DNA of 21,874 nt from JBMNQS01 sp050944255. GTDB lineage: Bacteria; Bacillota; Clostridia; Christensenellales; Maliibacteriaceae. The DNA lies in NCBI GenBank assembly GCA_050944255.1, contig JBMNQS010000037.1:1-21874 (forward strand), in the 5' to 3' direction. The notes under the pieces are model-generated. The model was given only the letters and a program-made list of their open reading frames with translations. It had not been told where the DNA came from and ran no database searches. A program made the translations under genes and the position numbers. Below, piece after piece: positions 1 to 7,168 of this stretch. Numbering within the stretch: position 1 is the stretch's first letter; every line of letters begins with the position of its first letter.

Positions 1-1240
1 CGTACTCGTCATGTTCGTCGCTGTCGGCGGAAACGAAGCCGTCCCTTGTGCCGGGAAATTTGCGCGGGGAAATGCCGCTTTCGGTAAAGCGGTAGCGGGC
101 GTAATCGCCCCCGCCGGGCACGTCCTCGGGCTCGTACAACGGAACCTTCTCAGGATCCAGCACCGGGATAGTAGCCGTGGCGTCGGCCAGGTACTGGTCG
201 GTGAGCAGTATCACCGGAATCTGGTATTTTTCCGCCATATTGAAGGCGCGGATGGTCTGGTAAAACGCATCCTCGTGATGGCGCAGCGCGATGACCATGC
301 GGGAAAACTCCCCTTGGGAAGCCGAAATGACAAATTTCAGGTCGCCCTGTTCGGTACGCGTGGGAAAACCGGTCACCGGTCCCGGACGCTGCGCGTCCAC
401 CAGCACCAGCGGAATCTCCGCCATGCCGGAGAGGCCCAAAGCCTCCACCTTCAGGCTGAAGCCGCCGCCGGAGGTGCCGGTCATCGCCCGCGCGCCGGCG
501 AAGGAGGCGCCGATGGCCATATTGACGGCGGCGATCTCATCCTCGGCCTGTTCCACGACGATACCTGTCTCCACGGATTTAAGCGCCAGATACTCCATAA
601 TGGAGGTGGACGGCGACATGGGATAAGCGGAATAAAACTGCAGTCCCGCCGCCAGAGCGCCCAGCGCCAGGGCGCGATTGCCCGAGATGATCATGTGATC
701 GGCATGGTTTCCGCCGGTATGCTCGAATTTCTGCGGCACAGCGTCGTACCCGGCTCGAGCCGCCTTGACGTTGATCTCCACATAATCGGCCTTCACCGAT
801 TTTTCAAATACGCCGCGGACCGCCGCCTCATCCATGGGGATGCCAAAGAGCTTCAGCACCGCGCCGATAGCCGCGCTGCCCGCTACGCGCGGATTGCCCA
901 GTGCTTTGGCAATAGCCGCCATATCCAGATGGATGGCGCGGCTGTCGTCGGTTTGAACTATGCTGTCGCACAGGATAAAGCCGCCCGGCTGCAGGTATTC
1001 CCGGTGGATGGCCACGGTCTCCTCGTTGAGCGCAATGATGCCGTCGAGCCGCTCGCTGTGGGATTGCGGCGCCTGCGCGCCAAAGCGGATGCGCGAAAAG
1101 TTATGCCCCCCGCGAATGCGCGACATCAGATCCCGCATGGCGAAAATGCCGCATCCCGCCTGTTTGAGCAGACGCTCCAGTATCGCCACGGCGGTGTCCA
1201 CGCCCTGGCCGGCAGAGCCTCCAACCAATAGATTGTACAT
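1..1240 (-). CDS. 2-oxoacid:acceptor oxidoreductase, fused gamma-alpha subunit (3' end cut by window)
   Basis: The reverse strand is open for 413 codons from the ATG at 1238-1240 to the window edge. The N-terminal part (residues 1-170) is the gamma domain, with a glycine-rich VGGSAGQG at 6-13 and SRIRGGHN at 40-47. The alpha (pyrimidine-binding) domain follows with YPMSPST at 206-212, TGTSGGGFSL at 254-263, QRPGPVTGFPT at 284-294 and EQGDL at 297-301. These are hallmarks of the family in which gamma and alpha are one chain (KorA/PorA-like). Such enzymes decarboxylate a 2-oxoacid to an acyl-CoA while reducing ferredoxin, using thiamine diphosphate bound mainly by a separate beta subunit. The beta gene is expected just beyond position 1. 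The start is supported by GGGAG eight bases upstream. The substrate (2-oxoglutarate, branched-chain oxoacid, other) cannot be told from this part. Confidence 0.93.
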   Translation of the reverse strand, partial: MYNLLVGGSAGQGVDTAVAILERLLKQAGCGIFAMRDLMSRIRGGHNFSRIRFGAQAPQSHSERLDGIIALNEETVAIHREYLQPGGFILCDSIVQTDDSRAIHLDMAAIAKALGNPRVAGSAAIGAVLKLFGIPMDEAAVRGVFEKSVKADYVEINVKAARAGYDAVPQKFEHTGGNHADHMIISGNRALALGALAAGLQFYSAYPMSPSTSIMEYLALKSVETGIVVEQAEDEIAAVNMAIGASFAGARAMTGTSGGGFSLKVEALGLSGMAEIPLVLVDAQRPGPVTGFPTRTEQGDLKFVISASQGEFSRMVIALRHHEDAFYQTIRAFNMAEKYQIPVILLTDQYLADATATIPVLDPEKVPLYEPEDVPGGGDYARYRFTESGISPRKFPGTRDGFVSADSDEHDEY

Positions 1241-1286
1241 ATCCTCATCTCCCTTCATCCGTTGCCAACAGGCAAAATTTACTTTT

Positions 1287-1316
1287 ACTATAACAGAAAG
1301 CACTGTCGTTATGGAA
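1287..1316 (-). promoter_or_regulatory. Putative sigma-A promoter of the oxidoreductase gene
   Basis: On the minus strand TTCCAT (1311-1316) and TATAGT (1287-1292) are separated by 18 bp, 47 bp upstream of the start codon. The 5' leader carries only a small TTGCC/GGCAA hairpin (about 1261-1275). Confidence 0.5.
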
Positions 1317-1465
1317 TAGTTTTTGAATATAAAAGCCGCCGCTTCTTCGCCTCCGGCAAACCAAAAGCACGCTTTAAAACCGGCAAAGCCTTTAAACGGC
1401 CGCAAAACAATCTTCAGAATTTTCTTGTTTCGGCCAGGCAGCATGCCTCATTGATCTTCAGCGCC

Positions 1466-1505
1466 GAGAAAAAGCGCCGGATGAAAAATTTCCCTCCGGC
1501 GCTTT
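1466..1505 (-). terminator. Intrinsic terminator of the MFS pump gene
   Basis: A perfect 10-bp stem, AAAGCGCCGG (1471-1480) with CCGGCGCTTT (1496-1505), is followed on the minus strand by a TTTTT tract. It lies 27 bp beyond the stop codon of the pump gene. The rest of 1241-1531 holds only the promoter of the next gene; no further gene was seen. Confidence 0.85.
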
Positions 1506-1531
1506 ATTTCAGACTGCCCGGATCGAACCGG

Positions 1532-2743
1532 TCACTTACGCATCCCTTCTTTGTTGCCTCGCCCGTACAGGATGCCCACCAGTGCCAGCAGGGCGCCGCT
1601 GACCAGCAGAATGGATTCCACGCTCACCACATCCGCCAGAGGCCCGAACAGCACAATGGCTACCGGCATAGCGCTTGCCGAAATAAGCTGCACAATGGAA
1701 AACACCCTGCCCAGGACCTCCGGCTCGGTGATCTCCTGGATGTGTACCGTCTGCGCCGTGGCCAGCGGCGGCAGGAAAAATCCCGCTATCCCCATGAAAA
1801 CAAGGAAGGATACAAAATTCCACGCCGCGCCCAGCAGAGCGAACATGACGCCAAAAACCACAAGGCAGAACGCTACCGTCCGCACCTTGTCCTTAAACTG
1901 GCCCTTGAGGGAAACAAACAGCCCGCCGAAAAAAGAGCCCACCGTCCAGACCATCTCATTGGCCGTCAGCCGCCAGACCTCGCTGCCGAAGGTGCGCTCC
2001 ACCATCAGGGGGGAAAGCACCGCCGCCGGTGTGATCAGGAAGAAGGAAAACAGGAAACAGATCAGGATGCGCCGAAGCTGCGGATGACGGAAAGTATATT
2101 TTAATCCGTCCTTCAAATCTACCCATACGGAATCGGTTTCCTTCTGGACGGTTATTTTCTCCACCTGGATCCGGCTCATGACGAAAACGGCTATCGCGGC
2201 CGTGACCACATCCACAAAAAGGGCGGCCACAATCCCGACCCAGCCCAAAATAAGACCTCCAACGGCAGGCGCCAGCAGCATCAGAACCGAGTTTAAAGTC
2301 TGATTGATCCCCTGCGCCTTCGTCAGATGCTCCTGCGGCACAAGCTGTGGGTAAATGGCGCCCACGGCGGGGGTTTGAATGCCGGCGCCGACAGAGCGTA
2401 CCGCCGATACCGCCAGCAGAAGCTCCAGCCGGTCGAAGCCCAGCAGAAAAGCGGCGGTCAGAGCCAAAGTGGCAAGGGCAATGAAACCATCGGACAGCAT
2501 AATCAGATGCTTGCGGTTGTACCGATCCGCCCAGACGCCGCCGAGCAGCGATACCAATACCTGCGGCAACAGGGAGCAGATGGTGGCCAGCATCAGCCAT
2601 GTACCGGAGGAAGTGGTCAGCGTGATGTGCCAGATGATGGCGAACCCCACCACCGAAGAGCCGAAAAGAGAAACGTTTTGGCTCAAAAGAAACAGGCCGA
2701 TCTGTTTTTTCCATCCGGTAAATTTAAATATTTTCATATTCAT
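1532..2743 (-). CDS. MFS drug efflux transporter, Mef-like
   Basis: This 403-residue protein is almost entirely hydrophobic, with about 12 membrane segments. It carries the MFS loop motif as GGVWADRYNRK (about 68-78). Other landmarks are RSVGAG..TPAVGAI, LVPQEHLTKAQG and, near the C-terminus, LGRVFSIVQLISASAMP. Length and these landmarks match the MFS_3 group that contains the macrolide pump Mef(A) (about 405 residues), remembered by eye rather than aligned. It would export a small toxic compound by proton antiport across the cytoplasmic membrane; a macrolide-like or other ribosome-targeting drug is an inference. The start at 2743 has AGGAAG seven bases upstream; a second ATG lies two codons later. 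Expression probably depends on the leader and attenuator directly upstream, and a strong terminator ends the unit. Confidence 0.88.
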   Translation of the reverse strand: MNMKIFKFTGWKKQIGLFLLSQNVSLFGSSVVGFAIIWHITLTTSSGTWLMLATICSLLPQVLVSLLGGVWADRYNRKHLIMLSDGFIALATLALTAAFLLGFDRLELLLAVSAVRSVGAGIQTPAVGAIYPQLVPQEHLTKAQGINQTLNSVLMLLAPAVGGLILGWVGIVAALFVDVVTAAIAVFVMSRIQVEKITVQKETDSVWVDLKDGLKYTFRHPQLRRILICFLFSFFLITPAAVLSPLMVERTFGSEVWRLTANEMVWTVGSFFGGLFVSLKGQFKDKVRTVAFCLVVFGVMFALLGAAWNFVSFLVFMGIAGFFLPPLATAQTVHIQEITEPEVLGRVFSIVQLISASAMPVAIVLFGPLADVVSVESILLVSGALLALVGILYGRGNKEGMRK

Positions 2744-2784
2744 ATAGAATCTTCCTCTCTTTCTTTATGGAAGGAAAAAGACAC

Positions 2785-2815
2785 AAAAAAGCGGCAGGAA
2801 AAAGCCGGCTGCCGC
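2785..2815 (-). terminator. Attenuator (T-tailed hairpin in the leader of the MFS gene)
   Basis: On the minus strand GCGGCAG (2809-2815) pairs with CTGCCGC (2791-2797) and is followed by TTTTTT (2785-2790). It sits between the leader-peptide stop (2839) and the pump start (2743), so a complete terminator stands between promoter and gene. That is the arrangement of a transcription attenuator. The TTTTTCC in its loop can pair with GGAAAAG in the end of the leader-peptide coding region, giving a weak candidate antiterminator. Confidence 0.75.
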
Positions 2816-2838
2816 CTCACCTTATCAGAAAACGAAGG

Positions 2839-2964
2839 TCAGCAATACGCTTGTGCCTTTTCCGGAATAACAATGATTGAAAAATGGACGCGCCTATCCC
2901 TATAGCCGGATATGACGGAAATCATACGGCAAACGGCCATTTTTATTCCGGCAAAACCACACAT
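2839..2964 (-). CDS. 41-residue leader peptide upstream of the MFS pump
   Basis: This short frame starts with ATG (2962-2964) and has a very strong SD, AAAGGAGGG, eight bases upstream. It ends at TGA (2839-2841), 24 bases before the attenuator stem. The peptide begins MCGFAGIKMAVC and ends IPEKAQAYC. It matches no family I recognise and is probably regulatory rather than functional as a protein. CCGGAATAA inside its first codons (plus 2943-2951) and TTATTCCGG near its end (plus 2862-2870) form a perfect 9-bp inverted repeat. Ribosome position on this frame could therefore change the leader fold. Leader peptides that sense ribosome-targeting drugs are known upstream of Firmicutes resistance genes such as erm, tet(M) and mef; assignment to that class here is inference. 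Confidence 0.7.
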   Translation of the reverse strand: MCGFAGIKMAVCRMISVISGYRDRRVHFSIIVIPEKAQAYC

Positions 2965-2998
2965 ACCGCAAACCCTCCTTTCAAATGCACTATGATTC

Positions 2999-3026
2999 AT
3001 TATACATGTCGGCGGATAAAAAGCAA
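2999..3026 (-). promoter_or_regulatory. Promoter of the leader peptide-MFS transcript
   Basis: TTGCTT (3021-3026) and a consensus TATAAT (2999-3004) are separated by 16 bp. Transcription would start near 2992, giving a leader of about 250 nt before the pump gene. The 360-bp stretch 2744-3103 is thus fully used by promoter, leader peptide and attenuator. Confidence 0.75.
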
Positions 3027-3094
3027 TGGTTCGGCAACGCCAACATTTGTAAACGCTGTAAGCATGCGATGGGATTAAAGTACAAAACCATTGC
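3018..3094 (-). terminator. Possible terminator of the hydrolase gene (long loop)
   Basis: GCAATGGTT (3086-3094) and AACCATTGC (3023-3031) form a perfect 9-bp inverted repeat, followed on the minus strand by TTTTT (3018-3022). The 54-nt loop is unusually long for an intrinsic terminator. The T tract overlaps the -35 box of the pump promoter. Confidence 0.35.
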
Positions 3095-3103
3095 GCTCAC
3101 GGC

Positions 3104-4417
3104 TCAGTAAACCCCGTCCGATACAAATTCGCCCCTACCTTTGAGGTAGCAGTCGAAAAATTCGAGGCTGATTCTGTTGATCGTCTTCAGGCAATCCTCG
3201 GCACTGATTTCCGCTCTGCGTCCGTCGAGCAGGCGCGTCAGCAACGGGCTTGTCAAAGAAAGATCGGTTAAACCCAGATGCCCTGTCCCGCTTATATGCA
3301 CGTTAAACGCATTTGCGCCGGTATCGGAAAGCAGCGCCTGATTGGCGGCGTACTGTGGCCATTGATCAAGATGACTCCACGTGCTGTCCGAATAGATGTT
3401 CAGTACCGCGGCGGGATACGTTGCTCCGTTCCAGACGAACTCGCCGTCCTCTACCCCTTCAATATCGCACAGGAAAGGCGACTCAAGGGCCATCACCGCC
3501 CCAACGTCGTCGCGAAGCCTTCCCACGCCGAGCACCGCCGAACCTCCAAGAGAATGCCCCATCACGCCTATTTTCCGGGCGTCGATAAGCCTATAGGCCG
3601 TTTCGGCGTCATCCTTTTTCGCTTCGGCAAGTATTTGGTCGATGGTAAACTGAATGTCCCCGGTTCGTACGGCCATCCACTTTTGGTAATACGCGACACT
3701 CTGCCGCCTGTCGGATTTTGCGTCCTCCGCCCTCAATTCCCGCATAAAGCCCATATCTATCCATTTCGTATGCCCGTTTTCATCGGTGGTATACAAGCAC
3801 TGGTACGTATGGTCAATCGAACATACGACATACCCGTGGGAGGCCAGTTCGCGATACAGCGATTCGTTGCTTGTTTTGATGCCCATGCTGCCGTGCGAAA
3901 ACACCACCAGCGGACAGCCGCCTGGGGATGACTGGTCATAATCCCACGGATACCAGAACGCTACGTTCAGCTTTCTGTTTTCCCCGGTATCGGTATAGGT
4001 TTCAATCCGGCTCGTATCCGTATACGCATATTCTGCGGTCGCCACCTGGTATTGGCCGGTTACCTCCAGCAGCTTGCGCTGCGGGAAAACGATGGCAGGC
4101 AGGGCAGCCGCGAGAAGAATCCCCGTCATGGCCACTGCTTTCAGGACAACCCAAAGGGCTTTAAAATCCCTTTTTTCATCTCTTTTATACACCAGGGACG
4201 CTGCTGCGATCACGGCCAGCAAAAGCAGCAAAAAGCCCAGCGCATAGTAACGAGGGCTCCACTGGATGACCTCCAAAACAGCAAGCAGCACAAATATGAC
4301 AAAGGCCGCAATGCGCAGCATGTTCTTTGCCTTATGATGATAGGATTTTGTTTTGATGCAAACAAATGAAAATACCGTTTGGGCAATAACCAACGCTACA
4401 ACTGGATAAACTCCCAT
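3104..4417 (-). CDS. Membrane-anchored alpha/beta hydrolase, PAF-acetylhydrolase-like
   Basis: This 437-residue protein has about four membrane segments in the first 110 residues (around 1-20, 32-50, 58-76 and 90-112) and then a soluble domain that probably faces outside. FSHGSMG supplies the oxyanion region. GHSLGG with Ser289 is the nucleophile elbow, Asp344 (in IYSDS) fits the acid and His380 (in GTGHLGL) the base. This order and the PLVVFSHG start resemble the platelet-activating factor acetylhydrolase / dienelactone hydrolase group. It would hydrolyse an ester; the substrate is unknown. The start has an AAAGGCGG-like SD. It is divergent from the PdaA-type gene and has its own promoter. 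No other gene follows in the same unit. Confidence 0.82.
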   Translation of the reverse strand: MGVYPVVALVIAQTVFSFVCIKTKSYHHKAKNMLRIAAFVIFVLLAVLEVIQWSPRYYALGFLLLLLAVIAAASLVYKRDEKRDFKALWVVLKAVAMTGILLAAALPAIVFPQRKLLEVTGQYQVATAEYAYTDTSRIETYTDTGENRKLNVAFWYPWDYDQSSPGGCPLVVFSHGSMGIKTSNESLYRELASHGYVVCSIDHTYQCLYTTDENGHTKWIDMGFMRELRAEDAKSDRRQSVAYYQKWMAVRTGDIQFTIDQILAEAKKDDAETAYRLIDARKIGVMGHSLGGSAVLGVGRLRDDVGAVMALESPFLCDIEGVEDGEFVWNGATYPAAVLNIYSDSTWSHLDQWPQYAANQALLSDTGANAFNVHISGTGHLGLTDLSLTSPLLTRLLDGRRAEISAEDCLKTINRISLEFFDCYLKGRGEFVSDGVY

Positions 4418-4452
4418 TTCCGCCGCCTTTGATCGCTTCGTTTTATAGAATG

Positions 4453-4481
4453 ATTATAGCATGCGAAACTCTCAAAGTAAA
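4453..4481 (-). promoter_or_regulatory. Promoter of the hydrolase gene
   Basis: TTTACT (4476-4481), a 17-bp spacer and consensus TATAAT (4453-4458) lie about 36 bp upstream of the start codon on the minus strand. Confidence 0.7.
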
Positions 4482-4709
4482 TTTCAAAAGCAAGTAACAA
4501 TACCCTATGGGTTCGTACAGATAAAAAGTATCGAGTATCTATAAAATTGCGATATTGGCTGCGGGCATCAGAAAGCATACTCCCGACTTTTTACCTGTCA
4601 CATATCCCTGCTGCCGGGGGAAACGCCTTCCCAAAACAAGCCTGCGCAAACTCAACTCTTCAGTGTTCCTTTCGGCGTTCGTCACCGCACATTTCCCGTG
4701 CCGTTATTG
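4482..4709. other. Intergenic stretch between divergent promoters, nothing recognised
   Basis: Apart from the two divergent promoters, the 373-bp gap 4418-4790 shows no coding region, RNA gene or convincing dyad. Only a tiny ACCC/GGGT palindrome near 4503 was noted. Confidence 0.5.
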
Positions 4710-4737
4710 TTGACATGTATGGTCCCGGGTATATACT
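4710..4737 (+). promoter_or_regulatory. Promoter of the PdaA-type deacetylase gene
   Basis: Consensus TTGACA (4710-4715), a 16-bp spacer and TATACT (4732-4737) lie 53 bp before the start codon. This looks like a strong sigma-A promoter, not a sporulation-specific one. Confidence 0.75.
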
Positions 4738-4790
4738 ATAAATATAGACTTACAGACGAAAATACAGGCATATGCAGGAGGTGATGCACA

Positions 4791-5780
4791 ATGAAAAGGA
4801 CCATCATTGTTGCAATCAGCGCAATTGTTCTGATCGGTTTGATAATAGGGTCAATCTTTCTGTACCGCCGGCAAAATATAGGTGATCCGACGCCCTCCAC
4901 ACCCTCGTCCACACCTACGGCCGAGCCCACGCCCACACCCATGCCTTCGCCTACACCGACGATTACCCCTTCGCCGTCGCCTACCGCCACACCCTCGCCT
5001 ACGCCTACGGTTACACCCTCACCCACACCTACGGCTACACCCACGGTTACGCCCTCCCCCACGCCTACGGCGGATATCAGCAAACTCAATAATGATACCA
5101 AGGGCTGGGGATTTGTCCGCGTGCCGGGCGGCGCACCCCAACTGGCAAAAAGTGAGACGGATCTGATGCACAAGTACGAATGCATCTATCTGGATAACAA
5201 GACAAACGAAAAAGCATTGTACCTGACCTTTGATAACGGGTATGAAAATGGCTTTACCCCCAAAATCCTGGATGTGCTGAAAAAGCAGCGGGTACCGGTC
5301 ACATTTTTTATAACCGGCTCCTATCACAACAATCAAAAGGCTTTGGTCAGGCGGATGCTTGACGAAGGGCATATTGTAGGCAATCACTCCCTTACCCATC
5401 CGAGCATGCCGTCGCTGACCGACAGGGAAGCCTTCCAAAAGGAGATCATGGACCTGCACGATAACTTCCACGACGAGTACGGCGTGAAAATGAAGTATTT
5501 CCGCCCGCCCATGGGCGAATACAGCGAGAGATCGCTGGCTATGACCCGGGAATTGGGCTATACCAGCGTATTTTGGAGCCTTGCGTACAGGGATTGGGAA
5601 ACCGATAACCAAAAGGGCGCCGATCACGCCTATGCGCAGGTCATGGACCATCTGCACGACGGGTGTGTGATCCTGCTTCATTCCGTGTCAAAGGACAACG
5701 CCGACGCACTGGAGCGCATCATAAAAGACGCGCGTGCAAAAGGGTATGTTTTTAAATCGCTCGACGAGTATGTCTATTAG
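4791..5780 (+). CDS. pdaA: Polysaccharide deacetylase, PdaA-type (muramic delta-lactam forming)
   Basis: The 329-residue protein has one N-terminal membrane anchor (about 4-24), a Pro/Thr/Ser linker (about 33-94) and a NodB-fold domain (about 140-325). Its motifs are TFDNGYENG with Asp148, NHSLTHP with metal ligands His199 and His203, RPPMGEYS from Arg238, and LLHSVS with His297. The Asn after Asp148 and the FWSLAYRDWETDNQKG segment are typical of PdaA. That enzyme deacetylates N-acetylmuramic acid so that muramic delta-lactam can form in spore cortex peptidoglycan. It would act outside the cell or forespore membrane. The start has AGGAGGTGA six bases upstream. The long linker is not part of classical PdaA, and the vegetative-looking promoter leaves room for a general wall role. 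Confidence 0.85.
   Translation: MKRTIIVAISAIVLIGLIIGSIFLYRRQNIGDPTPSTPSSTPTAEPTPTPMPSPTPTITPSPSPTATPSPTPTVTPSPTPTATPTVTPSPTPTADISKLNNDTKGWGFVRVPGGAPQLAKSETDLMHKYECIYLDNKTNEKALYLTFDNGYENGFTPKILDVLKKQRVPVTFFITGSYHNNQKALVRRMLDEGHIVGNHSLTHPSMPSLTDREAFQKEIMDLHDNFHDEYGVKMKYFRPPMGEYSERSLAMTRELGYTSVFWSLAYRDWETDNQKGADHAYAQVMDHLHDGCVILLHSVSKDNADALERIIKDARAKGYVFKSLDEYVY
4888..5073 (+). repeat. Low-complexity Pro/Thr/Ser-coding tandem repeat in the deacetylase gene
   Basis: About 62 codons alternate ACN, CCN and TCN with a few Ala and Val codons. The segment TVTPSPTPTA occurs twice in a row near the end (about 5008-5070). The repeats encode an extended wall-spanning type linker and are prone to slippage. 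Long open frames in the other registers here are by-products of the repeat. Confidence 0.8.
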
Positions 5781-5803
5781 AACCGTTTCAATATCTGAAA
5801 ATG

Positions 5804-5834
5804 CGAAAGACACCGTGTTTATCGGTGTTTTTCG
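5804..5834 (+). terminator. Intrinsic terminator of the deacetylase gene
   Basis: CGAAAGACACCG (5804-5815) pairs with CGGTGTTTTTCG (5823-5834) as a 12-bp stem with one G-U pair. The T-run lies within the 3' arm, 24 bp after the stop codon. Confidence 0.75.
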
Positions 5835-5965
5835 TTGCCGCATTCGGAAATTGGATACGGCTGAGAAGAATACGTTATGAAGCTGTCCACATTATCTGCC
5901 GCCGCCGCACCCTCTGCACCGGTTTTATTTAAGAAGCCCGATTCGCCGGAGCCTGTAACATTTAA

Positions 5966-5994
5966 TTTAAAAAAGGTATATATGCTAATATAAA
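5966..5994 (+). promoter_or_regulatory. Promoter of the transglutaminase-like lipoprotein gene
   Basis: TTTAAA (5966-5971), a 17-bp spacer and TATAAA (5989-5994) lie in an AT-rich segment just upstream of the gene. The SD GGAGGGGG (6007-6014) lies six bases before the ATG. Confidence 0.55.
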
Positions 5995-6020
5995 ACAGGC
6001 ATAATTGGAGGGGGCTACCC

Positions 6021-7078
6021 ATGAGCAGAGAAAAATGCAGGCGCCTGTCGTTATTTTTAACGTTTATACTGCTTGTTTCGGTATTGCTCGGCTGCGCCGA
6101 CAAAGCACCTGTTACAACAAGCCCGGAAAATCCATCCCCGTCTTCCGAGCCTGTTATTGCGTCGCCGCCTGCGCCAACGCCGGAGCCAGAACCGCAGCCG
6201 CTGGATTTTACCTGGCAACCCTACGTGTACAGCGATATATACAACAGGGCCTTTGGCGAGGAGATGCAGCTGTACTGCCATGCCATGATCGATGCCATGA
6301 TGATCGGCGCCGAGAGCGTTGCGTACCCGGATGAGGCAACGATATATGATTTTGAAATGGTTATCAGGGCCCTCTTCCCACCCTATCATTTATTGGTTTC
6401 CGGCATCTCCTATTCGGACGGCACGATCCATCTTGATTATGCGCTGGATGATGCGCAGCGCAAACAGTTGCTGGATAAATTCGGTGAGCAGATCACCATG
6501 CTGATCCAGTCCGCGGTGATGCAGGGCGACAGTCCGGCGATGGCGGCCGTCGCGCTCTATCACGCTTATGCGGGCATGACCGTCTATGACCATGAGGCGG
6601 CGGCCGACGACGACGTGATCACAGACGTGAGCAGCTACCAGGCGCTGACCGAGCTTAGCGGTATCTGCCAGTCCTTCGCCGCCGCATACGCTTATCTTTG
6701 CCTGCAGTGCGGTATAGACGCGGTCAATGCGGGAGGCATGACCGAATCGTATGATGAGGCGCATGACTGGACGCTGCTGACGCTGGACGGAAATACTATT
6801 ATTGCGATCCCACCTTTGAAAATGGCATCGGCGCTATGGGCCTGCGCTATTTCGGCATGACTGCACAGCGGCGCGAATTGGAAGGCGGGTATATTGCCGA
6901 TAGATACAACATCACAAACACGAACGTGCTTTGGGGCAGGGACATCGATGTGACGGATGAACGCTTCGCCCCCTTATGGGAGGCTTCTTTCGTCGCCAGC
7001 CTGCAGCGCAGGGACGGCGCGCTGCACATCCAGTGTGAGCAGGAAGACGGTACCCCGTTTGAATTTATTGTGAAGTAA
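6021..7078 (+). pseudogene. Transglutaminase-like lipoprotein, interrupted by a frameshift
   Basis: The first frame (6021-6860) encodes a lipoprotein signal with lipobox LLGC (Cys25), a Pro/Ser linker and a transglutaminase-like domain. The nucleophile is Cys216 in SGICQSF and the base is His248 in EAHDW. After LDG the frame goes wrong and ends early. The missing continuation, KYYYCDPTFENG and the rest to 7078, is in the -1 frame starting at 6791. One A lost from the run at 6791-6793 explains this exactly. Restored, the protein would be about 352 residues, with Asp263 completing the Cys-His-Asp triad. As written, the first product lacks the Asp and about 95 C-terminal residues. It could be a true mutation or an assembly error. 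Intact relatives are cell-surface proteins with transglutaminase or protease-like folds; the substrate is unknown. Confidence 0.85.
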
Positions 7079-7132
7079 GCCAATGAAACATGAGTATAAT
7101 GAACCACATGAAATTAATGCTTGTTGTATCTT

Positions 7133-7156
7133 AAAGTCGATCTGGAATAAGACTTT
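7133..7156. terminator. Weak hairpin between convergent genes
   Basis: AAAGTC (7133-7138) and GACTTT (7151-7156) form a 6-bp stem with a 12-nt loop, between the lipoprotein gene and the nucleotidyltransferase gene. The T tract on either strand is short, so termination here is uncertain. Confidence 0.3.
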
Positions 7157-7168
7157 TCACTTCCTCAA

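Noticed and set aside
11..1231. A 406-codon plus-strand frame
   Set aside because: It lies antisense to the oxidoreductase gene, whose reverse-strand translation shows clear family motifs; the plus-strand frame is a shadow in GC-rich coding DNA.
5223..5240. Degenerate active site in the deacetylase because TFDNG replaces TFDDG
   Set aside because: Asn at this place is normal for the PdaA subgroup, and the metal ligands and catalytic residues are present.
6780..6800. Programmed -1 frameshift in the lipoprotein gene
   Set aside because: A -1 slip after GGA would restore the protein, but the site has no canonical X-XXY-YYZ heptamer and no strong downstream structure was seen; mutation or read error is simpler.
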